Source: Lindgomyces ingoldianus (lineage: Eukaryota > Ascomycota > Dothideomycetes > Pleosporales > Lindgomycetaceae). Taken from it: a DNA stretch of 64,000 bases. The stretch is from NCBI RefSeq assembly GCF_010093535.1, contig NW_022985175.1:62001-126000 (forward strand), given 5' to 3'. The notes under the pieces were generated by a model, which did not search any database, was not told the DNA's origin, and saw only the letters and a list, made by a program, of their open reading frames with translations. Below are positions 34,350-44,496 of this stretch, piece after piece (position 1 is the stretch's first letter; the number at the start of each line of letters is the position of its first letter). The translations under genes were made by a program, and so were the position numbers.

Positions 34350-35370
34350 AAATTTGAACTACCCTAGATTTTGACTTCGCAGCACGACAATCTCTTGACG
34401 ATGAAAAGTGATCCTACTTCAGAACCACCGCAGCTAGAATGGAGCTATTGGAATAGTTTGGAGATTTAGTCCAAGGTCAAACCGAGCATGAATGCTCCTA
34501 GATGCGACGAAAGTCAATTAAACCTCAGCAATAACTATTCTAGGATACAATTACGTGCTCCATTTTCACTGGCCCAGGTGCCCGCGGCGCGTATATGGAT
34601 CCTGAGCGCGCTGAGATCAACTTTATGGAAGCTACTGGAAACGGGAATATTCTCTATGTGGCTGCTTTATATTCTTTAAAAGTGATTGAAGAGCTTGCCT
34701 CAGCTAAGGGCAGCATCGTGTTGAAGGGTCCGCAAGCCATCTCCCAGCAGCTTCGGTCTTAATCATTTCCTTCACGGACACTCCATAACTTGACCTCTAA
34801 TGCACACGGATGCTAACCTCTCAGTGACATGGGATGCGATTGCTCGAGCGGAGAAGGCAGGGGCAAAAGCCATCGTCTGAACAATCGATGCTCCTAGTAA
34901 TCCGTGGCTCAACCCGACACAGCGCCGCACGAAACGACGCCACGAACGCGAGCTCAGTTACCTCCACTTTTACGTTGGATATCTCTGGCTAAATGAAGAT
35001 CTGCACTCGATTCTTCATAATCTTGAAAAGAATCTCAACAGTCGAAGATGCACTAATGACGAAAAAGGGCGTTCCCACGATGTACATTTCGAACTGTAGC
35101 GGGCGCTAGTTCGACTGCTCTCCATGTTTGTAGGAAATCGTCCACGAAATCCATCACAACGCCCCCGAGATCTTCGGCAAAGTCGAAGTCCTAGCCAACA
35201 GTGGCATTCAGTACTAGGTGATGTATTGAAGCGACTTGCTTTGGGTGTGAAGACTGTTGGTCTTGGACGACCGTTCATGTATGCGAATTGCTATGGGTTG
35301 GAGAGTGTAACGAACGCTATCCAGATCTTGAAGACGGAGATTGCTTAAGATGTTGCGCAGGTGAGGATTC
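34350..35370 (+). pseudogene. FMN-dependent alpha-hydroxyacid (L-lactate type) dehydrogenase pseudogene
   Basis: Translation in all three plus frames yields, in the right order, pieces of an FMN-dependent hydroxyacid dehydrogenase: FDFAARQSLDDEK near 34.39 kb, AYMDPERAEINFMEATGN and ILYVAALYSLKVIEELASAK (34.59-34.71 kb), WDAIARAEKAGAKAIV (34.83-34.88 kb), STVEDALMTKKGVP and MYISN (35.04-35.09 kb), EIVHEIHHNAPEIFGKVEVL (35.14-35.20 kb), and VGLGRPFMYANCYGLESV with IQILKTEIA at the end (35.25-35.35 kb). In-frame stops occur where relatives have Trp or Gln: TGA at 34409-34411, TGA at 34878-34880, TAG at 35107-35109; frameshifts and a small deletion near 35.22 kb add to this. The changes are CpA-to-TpA type on one or the other strand, as RIP would cause. 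Not functional. Confidence 0.85.
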
Positions 35371-35439
35371 ATGATGTCTAGAATATCCTAGCGAGCTTTA
35401 AAATACAAGAGCTTTGGAGGAGATGACTTGCATACTGCA

Positions 35440-35579
35440 TGTTATCCCATAACGTAGAATACAATTCGGGCAGGCTCGATCTGTCAAATATCGTGCGGGA
35501 GTTAGGGAGAAGAGCAATGAGATTCCAATAAGGCCCTGAAGCCCTCGCCCTGTCGTGTCTTACATCAGGTGATAAGATG
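35440..35579 (+). repeat. Degenerate 140-bp element, copy 1 (solo-LTR- or MITE-like)
   Basis: Its left 20 bp (TGTTATCCCATAACGTAGAA) and right 19 bp (TACATCAGGTGATAAGATG) match the ends of the element at 38106-38244 at 17/20 and 16/19 positions, and the two copies are 140 and 139 bp long. The middles have diverged beyond recognition. It lies just downstream of the dehydrogenase pseudogene. Confidence 0.5.
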
Positions 35580-35911
35580 CAATAGGTAATATTTGACGTT
35601 CTTCGGAGCCCAAAGGGCTTTACGCTTTGCCTTGCTCAGAATGTGGTGCTTGTGTAATCTGTATGGATACTTTATTGTGTCGGGGACGTAAAGAATTGCG
35701 AATAGTTTTCCTTTTTTCACATAAAGCTAGACGATGACCAGCTGAGTCGACGACAGCATCTAAACATATATGTGCCTTATCGTTGCCCTTCTGCCAAAGT
35801 AAATACAAAATTCCTAAATATGATTCCAACTCCTGACGCTAGAGATTATCATGGTCTTGTTGACATTACCCTTGGAGGGTAATCGATGGGTGATTGGACG
35901 AGATTGAATAT

Positions 35912-36720
35912 TCAAACGGCATTATAAATGCCCTCTCGAAGCCGGTCCGGAAAGAAGTAGCCGACTGAATACGCGGCGAAAGACGAGCAAGGCGGAATAG
36001 CTGTCATAAGGCCGCCGTGTAGTGATGACTTTTGGATTAGCGCGATGATGCACATACAGATTCCGGCCATGGATGTGCTTAGTAGCATGTACCTGGGGAT
36101 TAATAGTCAGATTTGCCGACAAAGTACTAGACTTCAAGTAATAAGAACTAACAGTTGGCGGTTCAAAACGCGGTGGCATTGGACGAAAACGTATGACAGA
36201 AACAAGACCAACCAGACACCAAACATCCTGGCGTCGTCGCCGATTAGCGAGATTCTGAGAGTCTGGGGGGCATCTTCTTACTCATGACTTACATCCATGA
36301 AAGCTTGGGCTTGATGGCAGGGTCATTGCGCATCATGACCCACAGAACACTTGTAATTCCCACTAAAGGGCCAAGCAAGCCTCGTGCAATGAGGACCATA
36401 CAGAGGCCGATGGCACAGAACATGTTTCCGAAGTATTCGATGCTGATTGGTGGGATCTGATGGCGTGCTGAAAACTGCTCCACAGCGGCGAGGCTTCCAT
36501 CAAGTGCGGCCGCAGGGCGGGCGAAGGAAAGGCAAACGATGACTGAAACCAGCCAAAAAGAGCTGAGCGGAAAAATACTTCGGCTGAGGAGAACCCCTGA
36601 TTGGGGATGCAGATTTGCGCCGGAAGGCTGTGACTTGGAGGACACCCAGAAGTGGACAAGGGTTTTGCAGGCGAAAACTATTTTGGAGTGACCTTGGGCA
36701 TTGCATTCGGCATAACCCAT
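35912..36720 (-). CDS. Uncharacterised multi-pass membrane protein, paralogue A
   Basis: Three exons (36720-36293, 36227-36153, 36092-35912; introns 65 and 60 bp with GTAAGT and GTTAGT donors) encode 227 residues. The second half carries four to five hydrophobic segments, with the shared core GLLGPLVGITSVLWVMMRNDPAIKPKLSW, then FGVWLVLFLSYVFVQC, AGICMCIIALIQKSS and GGLMTAIPPCSSFAAYS before a short FFPDRLREG tail. All of these align with the protein at 38629-39530, and both introns fall at the same places and phases (phase 2, phase 2, 75-bp middle exon). The N-terminal half has one hydrophobic stretch (FWLVSVIVCLSFA) and little else. I do not recognise the family; the size and topology recall small membrane proteins found in fungal secondary-metabolite regions. 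The frame is intact. Confidence 0.7.
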
Positions 36721-36870
36721 TGTTGTAAATGGTTGGAAGATGTTGAATTCTAAAATCTTTCTAGAACCCCAAGTCTTTGTGGTGATGAAAAAGGAGCGTG
36801 AAAGATGAGGTTGGGAGTATAAGTTTGGTGCTTTAGCGCTGCTTTATGACTTTTTACGAGCTTCAAACGG

Positions 36871-37000
36871 GCCGTAAGTTTGCGAACCGTAGGTCATTTT
36901 TAGGCAATTAGGCCTCGTATCTGCATACCCGCGCCCCAATCTGTCATTCATTTTTCCGGAAACTGGTGGTGAGGCCCGCCGTAAGGTTGCGAACCGTAGG
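36871..37000 (+). repeat. Pair of 23-bp direct repeats, 107 bp apart
   Basis: Copies at 36871-36893 and 36978-37000 (GCCGTAAGTTTGCGAACCG TAGG type) differ by a single base. Each contains a GGTTNNNAACC-like inverted core (fully GGTTGCGAACC in the second copy). They lie upstream of paralogue A, about 150 and 260 bp from its start codon. Confidence 0.65.
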
Positions 37001-38105
37001 CAACCAGTCCGTGCAATGGAGTGGGCGACCGCCTTTTCGTCGAGGCAACTTGACCCATGCGTAATACACAGGTACGCATCCATGGTGCTTGCGTGTGTGC
37101 TCCTTGCGGCCTAGCGTAGATTGCGTGCTTGCTAGCCGAGAAGCATGAACCGAGACACGAGCCTCTCTTGTAATGGAACTGCTTTGAGGCTTGGGGACCG
37201 CGCAGATGAACCGCCATCTTGTTTAGCCTGAGGCTTCAGATGACTTACCTCTTCAGCCCCGTTGTGGATGTATAACCACGCCAAGCTACTATCGACCATA
37301 GCTGCCCTTGAGGCTTCGTTATTGATACAACACACTTCCGCTGCACCAACACCAACTTATAGGATGATAGCCGAGCCATCTACATCTCCTTAACAATTAT
37401 TTTGTACCAATTTATCTTCATAGAATTCCAAAACAAACCAGGCTTTCAAATTGACGTTGCCATTATTACCCACAGAATCCTATTGTAGAGACTTGGAGGT
37501 TCGGCTACCGGTGAGGGCAAAGGTGACTGTGCGATATTCGCCACTGCTTAGTTTTTCTTCCCTCTGAATCCGCTATCACTATGCAATTCAATCGAAGCTC
37601 TTGATTAATGGGTAGGATTTCACTTCGATGAGCTACCCATCATCGAGTAGGAGTTTGTCATCTCCCCATATTCAATTTTCTGGTTGACGGAAAACGCAGT
37701 TATCTCAAGATATGTAATCTTCGAGGCCAACTTCGGAGATTTCACACGCTGCCTCACTATGCCGTTACGTAACGGAGTTGAACGGACGGTTTGAGAGAAG
37801 TCGTTTCCGAGCCACGCGATTACTCCACCATCAATGGGTGAGAAATCGACCAGGCCTTCGTTAAGATGTAGCAGCTTTTAGTCTCCAACAAGGCTAGAGT
37901 CAATTTAGACAAACAGCTCTGGGAATGGTGTGAGCGAAGGATATGTCATGGGTGTGGATAATTTCTTCTAGTTTGTGTGCGAGGTATGGGTCAACTTAGA
38001 GAGGGAAGAACTCGGACTGAATTTATACTGGAGACAGCTTCGCAGTGGGAGCAATGTCCATGCACACTGAGAACCCGTCTCATTTTGTTCCAGGTTTGTA
38101 CAGTA
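37001..38105. other. Spacer between the two membrane-protein paralogues; one unexplained open frame
   Basis: No complete gene is seen. On the minus strand a stop-free run of about 90 codons from about 37890 to 37620 reads coherently (EGLVDFSPIDGGVIAWLGND; VKSPKLASKITYLEITAF; QKIEYGEMTNSYSMMGSSS) but has no upstream start and ends in TGA. It may be an exon of a decayed gene. Confidence 0.35.
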
Positions 38106-38244
38106 TGTTGTCACGTAACGTAGAACGTAGCTGAGGTAGAGTATATATATTTAATACTCTTGCTATCATTACGTCAATGGCCAGCAGGGTACCAATTTCT
38201 GTCTTGAATCCACCCAGTCATGTTCTATATTAGGTGACAAGATG
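38106..38244 (+). repeat. Degenerate 140-bp element, copy 2 (solo-LTR- or MITE-like)
   Basis: It begins TGTTGTCACGTAACGTAGAA and ends TATATTAGGTGACAAGATG. Internal near-terminal inverted repeats TGTCACGTAA (38109-38118) and TTAGGTGACA (38230-38239) match at 9 of 10 bases when one is reversed. Ends match the copy at 35440-35579. Confidence 0.55.
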
Positions 38245-38628
38245 AGTAAAGCAAGCGGAGCATCAGGATGAGCATCACGTGTCACTCTGTGCGCACAACA
38301 CTGAACCTCGGAAAGATTCAAAGCCCGGTCACCTATATCATCATGCTAGCGAGCGATACGGATGCATGCCCTGATAGTATGACTGGCATTTTCTCTGGGC
38401 AACGTTGTCAATTGCATGCTTCGGCAGAGAAAGTGCATTTGAGTTGAATATGAACCCGTCCGTCTTCAGAATAAGTATATCGTATTGCAGTTGCAGTATA
38501 GCATGCAGCTTTATGTAGTTGCGCCTAATATGAAACCGTTGTTGGAAATTGGGCCACCCAAGGGAAGTCGTCATGCCTCACCTCGCTAACCTAGCCGGCA
38601 TTCACCCTCATAGGCGTAGAGTCATACC

Positions 38629-39530
38629 TCACACATTGACACTATCCTCTGACCTCTGAAACCGCTCTCGAAATGGGAATGTGGCCGCATATGATGCAAA
38701 GGCGACGCAGGGTGGAATAGCCGTCACCAAACCACCCTGGATCGAGGACCTCTGGGCAGAGGCAATGATCACCATGCAAATGCCGGTCACCACTGACGCT
38801 ACGAGGATATACCTGCGGATGAAATGTCAGACCAGCTGTGTCCCCTAATGTCAAAGTAGGCTCAACGAAAGGAGACATACCAGTTGGCATGCACAAGGCG
38901 CGAACACTGCATGGCGAGATAAGCTAGCGTGGCGGCGGACCACGCCCCAAATACCCTGGACGTGTCAGTCAATCCAGCTTTCAAAGGGGCTCAAAGTGCA
39001 ACTTACACCCACGCTGCTTCTGGCTTAACAGCAGGATCATTCCGCAACATGACGAACAGGATGCTGCCGACCCCCATAGCTGGCCCCAAAAGCGACCTTG
39101 CTGCCCCAGAAGCTCTCCCACCTGCAATCAGGACAATGCCAATGCACGCCCCAATGGCAACCCTCGGAATGGGCAATGAAATTTGCCCAGCGGGTCCACT
39201 CGGATCAACTGCTGCTACTGGTACCACAAGCGTCGATATTGTAAGCCCGGCTACGTTTGTGGGTGTTAACAAGCCCGTAGTAGCTCTAATACCGCTGGAT
39301 TCTGCTATCATTCCTGGGGTGTCAAACCGCCCAGCACAACTGCAGTCTGCCCCTTGATCTCTTTCCGTACTCCCTGACCTAAATCGAATCCTTGGTCGCA
39401 AAGAAAGCCAGATTGAGAGTAAATCACGGTCTTTACCGGAGGACCCTTGAGCTTCAGCAACTACAGCATGTGCTTCCGAAGATGTCTGTTTCTCCCATGG
39501 CGCTCGCACCGTTGGGAGTGGAATTTCCAT
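38629..39530 (-). CDS. Uncharacterised multi-pass membrane protein, paralogue B
   Basis: Three exons (39530-39007, 38955-38881, 38812-38629; introns 51 and 68 bp with GTAAGT and GTATGT donors, CTGAC branch sites) give 260 residues. The N-terminal 95 residues are polar and poorly structured. From about residue 96 there are roughly five membrane segments: LTISTLVVPVAA, ISLPIPRVAIGACIGIVLIAG, LLGPAMGVGSILFVMLRNDP, FGAWSAATLAYLAMQC, ILVASVVTGICMVIIAS and GGLVTAIPPCVAFASYA, closing with TFPFRERFQR. The RNDPAVKPEAAW loop and the GGLVTAIPPC segment match paralogue A closely. Both genes are on the minus strand, 1.9 kb apart, with the same exon phases, so they come from one duplication. Function unknown. 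Confidence 0.75.
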
Positions 39531-40436
39531 ATTATTGTATCGGACTTGATGTTTTGTACAGTTGCGACTAATTTCCTATCAGTTACAAGAGATTCATCTT
39601 CAGTTTAAACAGAGTTGAAGATACCACTGAAGAATTGTCTCATCGCACCGAATACGTCTCCGCCGGCACATCCAGCATCCCTTTCGGGGCTTGGTATGAG
39701 GGCGCCTTGAGGGCCCACCAAACTTCGGAGCACTGTCAGGTGGGGAAGAAAACATTGTAAGAATGGAAGAATGTCGCACTCCCGATCACAGCAAGTAGGT
39801 TGACAAGTTAGCCGTGGTTCAATCTAGGCTAATGGCTAATCCCAGCTGTTCAGGATGCTGAAAGACGTGCAAAATCAGAGCGAAAGCGAGCAACGATACT
39901 CGGCGTTTCCCAACTTTGTAGATGAGAAGTAACTGAAAGGGCTGAGGGTAGTGGTCTCGAGCATATCCACGGAACCCCATCAAAGCTCGGGCCCCGTTAG
40001 GAGCAGGTGAGGGGGCTGGTTCACGGAAAAGAAACGCAATATCCAGGTTGGACTCGCCAATTCACCATCACTCATTGGAACACTGGGTATTGGGGCGTAT
40101 TCTAGCAGCACTCATTTGCTCGGGTGTGTGATAAAGATGCAGATTGACTCGTTCACCGGTGAGGGGTCATATTAACCTTGCGACAAGGCTGAAAGATATC
40201 CGATGACTGGTACCCCCCGCTTGCCGTCAACACGCTTTTGCCTTGCATACTCTACTAGTAGCTCCTCATCACTACTGAAAGACTTCGATTCATGGAGACT
40301 CTGGCCCAAATATACCATACCGACCACTTCGCAATGGAATATAATGAAGAGGTAAGGAAATCGCTCCTGCCACCTTACTATAGAGCTAATTATAAGTTAG
40401 AAGTTCCTTAGAGTCGATGTAGGCTACGATGTCCAA
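39531..40436. other. Intergenic spacer, no gene seen
   Basis: About 900 bp containing the promoter side of paralogue B and of the gene at 40437. No coding-like frame is present. Confidence 0.4.
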
Positions 40437-41335
40437 ATGGCCCAGTGCTTCTCTTTCACACCATCCATGTTCTCGTGCTTCTCTGAGATGCCATCCATGG
40501 ACTGCTCCTATTACCCACCACTCGTGGCCCTCTTCTCCTCTCCCCTACCAACCCGAGAATGCGGTGACTCCTGGAATCACGATGGACAAAAACAGTACAT
40601 CAAGACTTACGAGGGTAGAGAGAGGCTTGATCCTCGCTACCAAGCGGTCTCCAAGCATGACTTCTTCAGAGTTGGAAGGGTATAATTATCCCCAATTTCG
40701 TTGGCACCCAATCTATTCTCTCATTTTATGTATCTTTGCGAGATGCACACTCTGATGACAATTAGGTGTTCAAAGTACTCTTCCTAGAGTCTGCTGGACG
40801 GCCCCGAAATCATAGGACAGTCTTGGTTGCTTGGACACCAAATAACATTTATTTCGAGAATATCAGGCGCTTCGTCATCCGAAAAAACAATAGAAACCAC
40901 TGCATCCTATATTTCGCGTACTCTACTGTTGCAGCCATTTCAGCCCTCGGGATAAACCGATACAACAACCCTTCTAGTTCGATCAGCGAGTGGTTGAGAG
41001 CTTTCACGAGTCCACTCTGGGAACCAGATCTGGGCCAATACAAACATACCGTGGAAGGGGTGTTTTCGGTTGCAGGTTTCGTCACATCATCGGCGTGCCT
41101 CTACCATTGGAACAAAGATGATGGAAATCAAGACTACTTTGTGCTCGGGGGTATCTCAAGTGGGATAGCAATCGGCCTCGGTACAGGCTTGGAGCTACAG
41201 GATATACTACTCGTTATACTGCCTTGGACAATACTGGCGTCGATGATGCTGAGCAGAATCGTTCATTGGGCCTATAAAAGCCATGCGGAAGTCGATGATG
41301 AAAAATGGTATCGCGGCGTTCGTTCGTGGCGATGA
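40437..41335 (+). CDS. DUF6590-like N-terminus joined to a membrane domain
   Basis: Two exons (40437-40679 and 40766-41335; intron 86 bp, GTATAA donor, TGATGAC branch, ATTAG acceptor, phase 0) give 270 residues. Residues about 70-150 look like the start of a DUF6590 domain: a linker, then FFRVGRVFKVLFLESAG, and ENIRRFVIRKNNRNHCIL in place of the usual KIRRFVVIR...HCLCL. Where the rest of DUF6590 should be, the protein instead has hydrophobic segments: SVAGFVTSSACLYHW, FVLGGISSGIAIGLGTGLEL and DILLVILPWTILASMMLSRI, ending in a charged tail. Either this is a real fusion, or the 3' half is read through sequence left after a rearrangement. The N-terminal 40 residues are uncertain because the true start might lie elsewhere. 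Confidence 0.5.
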
Positions 41336-42829
41336 TCCGGCTTAACATCTGGATGAGGTCGGTGCTCATCCTTCGTAGGCAGCTTTATCGGGTTCCGGCC
41401 TTACATTTTCAGTCCGTCAAGCATGACTTCCAGCACAGGCCGAATATACAACGCCTGGGAAGTTAGCAGAAGCGAGTTATTGTTGGACTTTTCTTATCTG
41501 CGCACAATACCTAGCTCCTTCTGCGAGCTCTCCGAGCTACGTGGAAGAGGGGTTTACGACATATCTCTATCTCATATTCCCTTTGCTGAACTTTCATTAC
41601 CTATTGCTGCCCACGCAATCAAAGAATAAATTGACGCTTTTAGTTTGTTCCAATATGACGAATACCTTGTCCCAGCACACCTTCGTTCCCACCCATGTTT
41701 CAGCCATACTTCAGTGGAACTTAGTACGTCGTCTCCTCCCTTGTCTAAGGGTCCTGCTTGTAGAGGCGCATAAGCAAACTCGGGCGGGAGTGCGGCCAAA
41801 CTATTCTAAATATTTAGCCTCGAGTCCAGGAAACAATTTTCACTCGTAAATCATACGTAAAGGAAGGGTTGGGGATCCTTGCGCTGTCATCCCTGATTAA
41901 CCTTTTCGCTACAGTCTCGACTATATTAGCGTAAACGTTATTAAGATGTCGAAAAACAAGTTCAAGGTATGTATTTAGGATGTACATTAATATCCTGCAC
42001 TAACCTATCCACATCCTATCTTTGATTGTGATTGCTCTAGGGTCGTCGAGCTATGGTTGCACTTTCAATATTAAACCCGGAACCTCAAACCCTCGGATAT
42101 CATTTCCTTACCTTGTAAATAACTAACAACTGGGAGTCTGAAATACTGCGATGATATTCCACAAAACTATTCCTAGATCAAGTCCTGTAAGAACTCACAG
42201 AAGGAGGAAAAGAAAGAACAGCAGGAAACCCCCCAATGACATTCTTCCCCCTAATAGGTTCCGAAGTGGGCGCAAACATGCTGTTGTGTAATGCGAGGCG
42301 AGGGTTTCTATGGTTCCAAAACTCTAGGTCTTCATTGTCGTTGTGATCATCTTCCTCTCCATCCTCCCCACGGTCGTCCCTGAAATATCACTGAAGGTAC
42401 TGAAAATTCGCCGTGTCTATGCGGCAAGATATTTACGTATGAATACTTTAACCAGGTGGCGCCCTCGCGGTAGAAGGATGCTAGGTGTCTTTGGGCCCAG
42501 AAAATGAATGCTTGGGCTTAAATCTTGGCGCATTAGCTTTGTTGAAGGGTTTATCGAAGTAACTGAAGTGTTGACTTTAGGTGGTAGAGTTCGCCCTGTT
42601 CGAGCATTTCGATGCAAATTGTATGGTGAAACAGTTATGTGTAGGACGAAACGGATAACCCACTTCGACTCATGCCTTCTTCGCGGAGAGCTTAGGGGCC
42701 AAAGCAGGACCAGGTCCAGAACCAATAGGAGAAGCAATGCCACCTTCTCCGTCATCCAGGAAGGGATCCTATGAATCCCCCTAGCCGTCTCTCTAACCCC
42801 TTCGGAATCCCTCCTCCTCGCCCGTGAAA
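41336..42829. other. Gene-poor AT-rich stretch, no recognisable gene
   Basis: About 1.5 kb. Frames at 41423-41849 and 42417-42774 show no motif. No repeat of known type was recognised. Confidence 0.4.
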
Positions 42830-43708
42830 TCAATAGCCTCCCCACTCCACTCCCATTTTAATAACTTTATTCTGTCCCTCGTACTGCTTGGATTCTTCTT
42901 GTTGAAGGCCGAGGCAGTGTTTCTTGTCGTCCGGGGGGATGGCGGCCCAGGCTTTGACGAGGAGATCGGGTGGGTTGACTATAAGCAGACTTAGCGTTTG
43001 ACGCCTGGTTTTCTTGCTTGGCTGGAATGGGGGTGAGATGAAATTGAAATTAGCAATGAGCAGGAGAAGGCAGAAGCAACATACCATTTGACAACCTTGG
43101 ATTTTCGCCCGCAAGTGTGGCCCCTCAGCTGTCGCCCGGAGAAAGAACACATTAATCGTCTTCTTCGGCTTTGGGAAAATCGCAAAACCCGCAGCTCCTA
43201 CTCCCACACGCGCTCCCACTAACTCAATTTTATTTCTCTCAGGGTTTGTGCTGGGGGTGGCGGTTATGCTGTGCTCGCTCTCGTTCTCGTTCCTGGTGTG
43301 AATCTTGCTCTTATAGGCACAGGTATAGGTGGAAGGGGAGTTAGTTGAAGAATTAGGATTGGGAGGCTTGAAGACTCCAGATAAACCTTCGTATTTAGAG
43401 TAGCGACCTACCGGTGGCTCCTAGATAGACGAGGAGGCCCGTTGGAGTGCGGTGTCGTTAGGGAGGAGAGATTTATGCAAGACGGCTTGGAGGATTTTTA
43501 GCAATGGACTAGATTCTGGCTCAGATCTCGCAAACCGCGGATGAGGATAGCCGCTGAAGTTCGTAGGCACCGCTGATGCAACAGATCCGATACCAGGATT
43601 GAGTATAAGATGCGCTGTATGGCTGAAGACCTGGGGATGCGGATTCTGAGAACCTCGGCTTCTCTGCCTCGAAGCGAAATTTCCCGGTCTCTGACATCTG
43701 GAAATCAT
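42830..43708 (-). pseudogene. Unnamed protein-coding frame with one in-frame stop (possible gene or young pseudogene)
   Basis: One minus-strand frame stays open from 43708 to 42830 except for a TAG at 43423-43421. Coding look is good in stretches such as KSKIHTRNENESEHSITATP, AGFAIFPKPKKTINVFFLRA, TAEGPHLRAKIQGCQM and NPPDLLVKAWAAIPPDDKKH. A convincing frame-preserving intron of 63 bp lies within it (GTATGT donor right after GCQM, GCTAAT branch, TTCCAG acceptor). The TAG sits directly before GAGCCACCGG and is itself part of a TCTAG that could be a splice acceptor, so the stop might be intronic. No family is recognised. It may be continuous with the fragments just upstream (43705-44496). Confidence 0.35.
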
Positions 43709-44496
43709 GCCAACGGCAAATAACTAACATGAGCGGTCCTAGCTTTGTTAGCTAGACGAGGTAGCTGCATGGCATTAACAGGCAGCTTCACGACCGCATT
43801 CGGGTTGCCCTCGATACCTGCAACCAGAGCTTCGCCATCATGTACAGCGGCCTCGTGAACTTCATAACAATTAGCCCTACTAGTCAAATCAAGAAGCCAC
43901 TGCTCTTACAAATACGGAGCCCTCAATTGGGGACACATAACGAAGATGAGGCTGGCATACATTCCTTCCTTCAAGACGTATAAGTCTCCCAAGTAGCGCT
44001 GTTGATGCTCTACCTCTGTGGAGCTTGCTGCTGATCAAGAAATCATCTAGAACTTATTGTAGGGCGCGCGAGTGAGACGGAACGGAAGATAGCTAATTCG
44101 TGAGACGTAGCGGTCGGGAGGACATCTGAGAATCGATGGGCTCTGATTTGGCAGGGCCCGAGCTAGATGGCGGTGAATTACTGATCGGACCCGTGCTAAT
44201 ATGGGGTTGAGCGACGATAAGATCCAAAATGGTGGACGAGGGTTGAGTACCGCCTTCTTGCTAGCCGCAATCTTACCTTTTGGATCTCCGCTGTCACACC
44301 TACCCAACGCCGACTCATTCGGCAGCCTCTTCATATAATATATCCTCACACCCATTGGCGTGAATTCTAGAAGACTATTCAAGATCCGACTAATCGCGCC
44401 CTGCGTCGTCTTATTCTCCCTAGCAAGCCTGCCGACATCAGCCACAGAAAAAAATTCCTCAAGCACGTCATGTTTACCGCTGTATATTGGTAACAC
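43709..44496 (-). other. Coding-like fragments on the minus strand, interrupted by stops
   Basis: Fragments that read like protein: SVADVGRLARENKTTQGAIS and ILNSLLEFTPMGVRIYYMKR (44.45-44.33 kb, helix-turn-helix-like in pattern), LGDLYVLKEGMYASLIFVMC (near 43.97 kb) and EVHEAAVHDGEALVAGIEGN followed by PNAVVKLPVNAMQLPRLANK (43.86-43.75 kb). TAG, TGA and TAA codons separate them. They may belong to the same decayed gene as 42830-43708. No function proposed. Confidence 0.3.

Noticed and set aside
37001..37350. Possible tRNA or small RNA gene near the 23-bp repeats
   Set aside because: No cloverleaf or A/B box could be traced; the inverted core is too short.
38929..39357. A 142-codon plus-strand open frame
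   Set aside because: Antisense to exons 1 and 2 of membrane paralogue B, whose conserved introns fix the strand.
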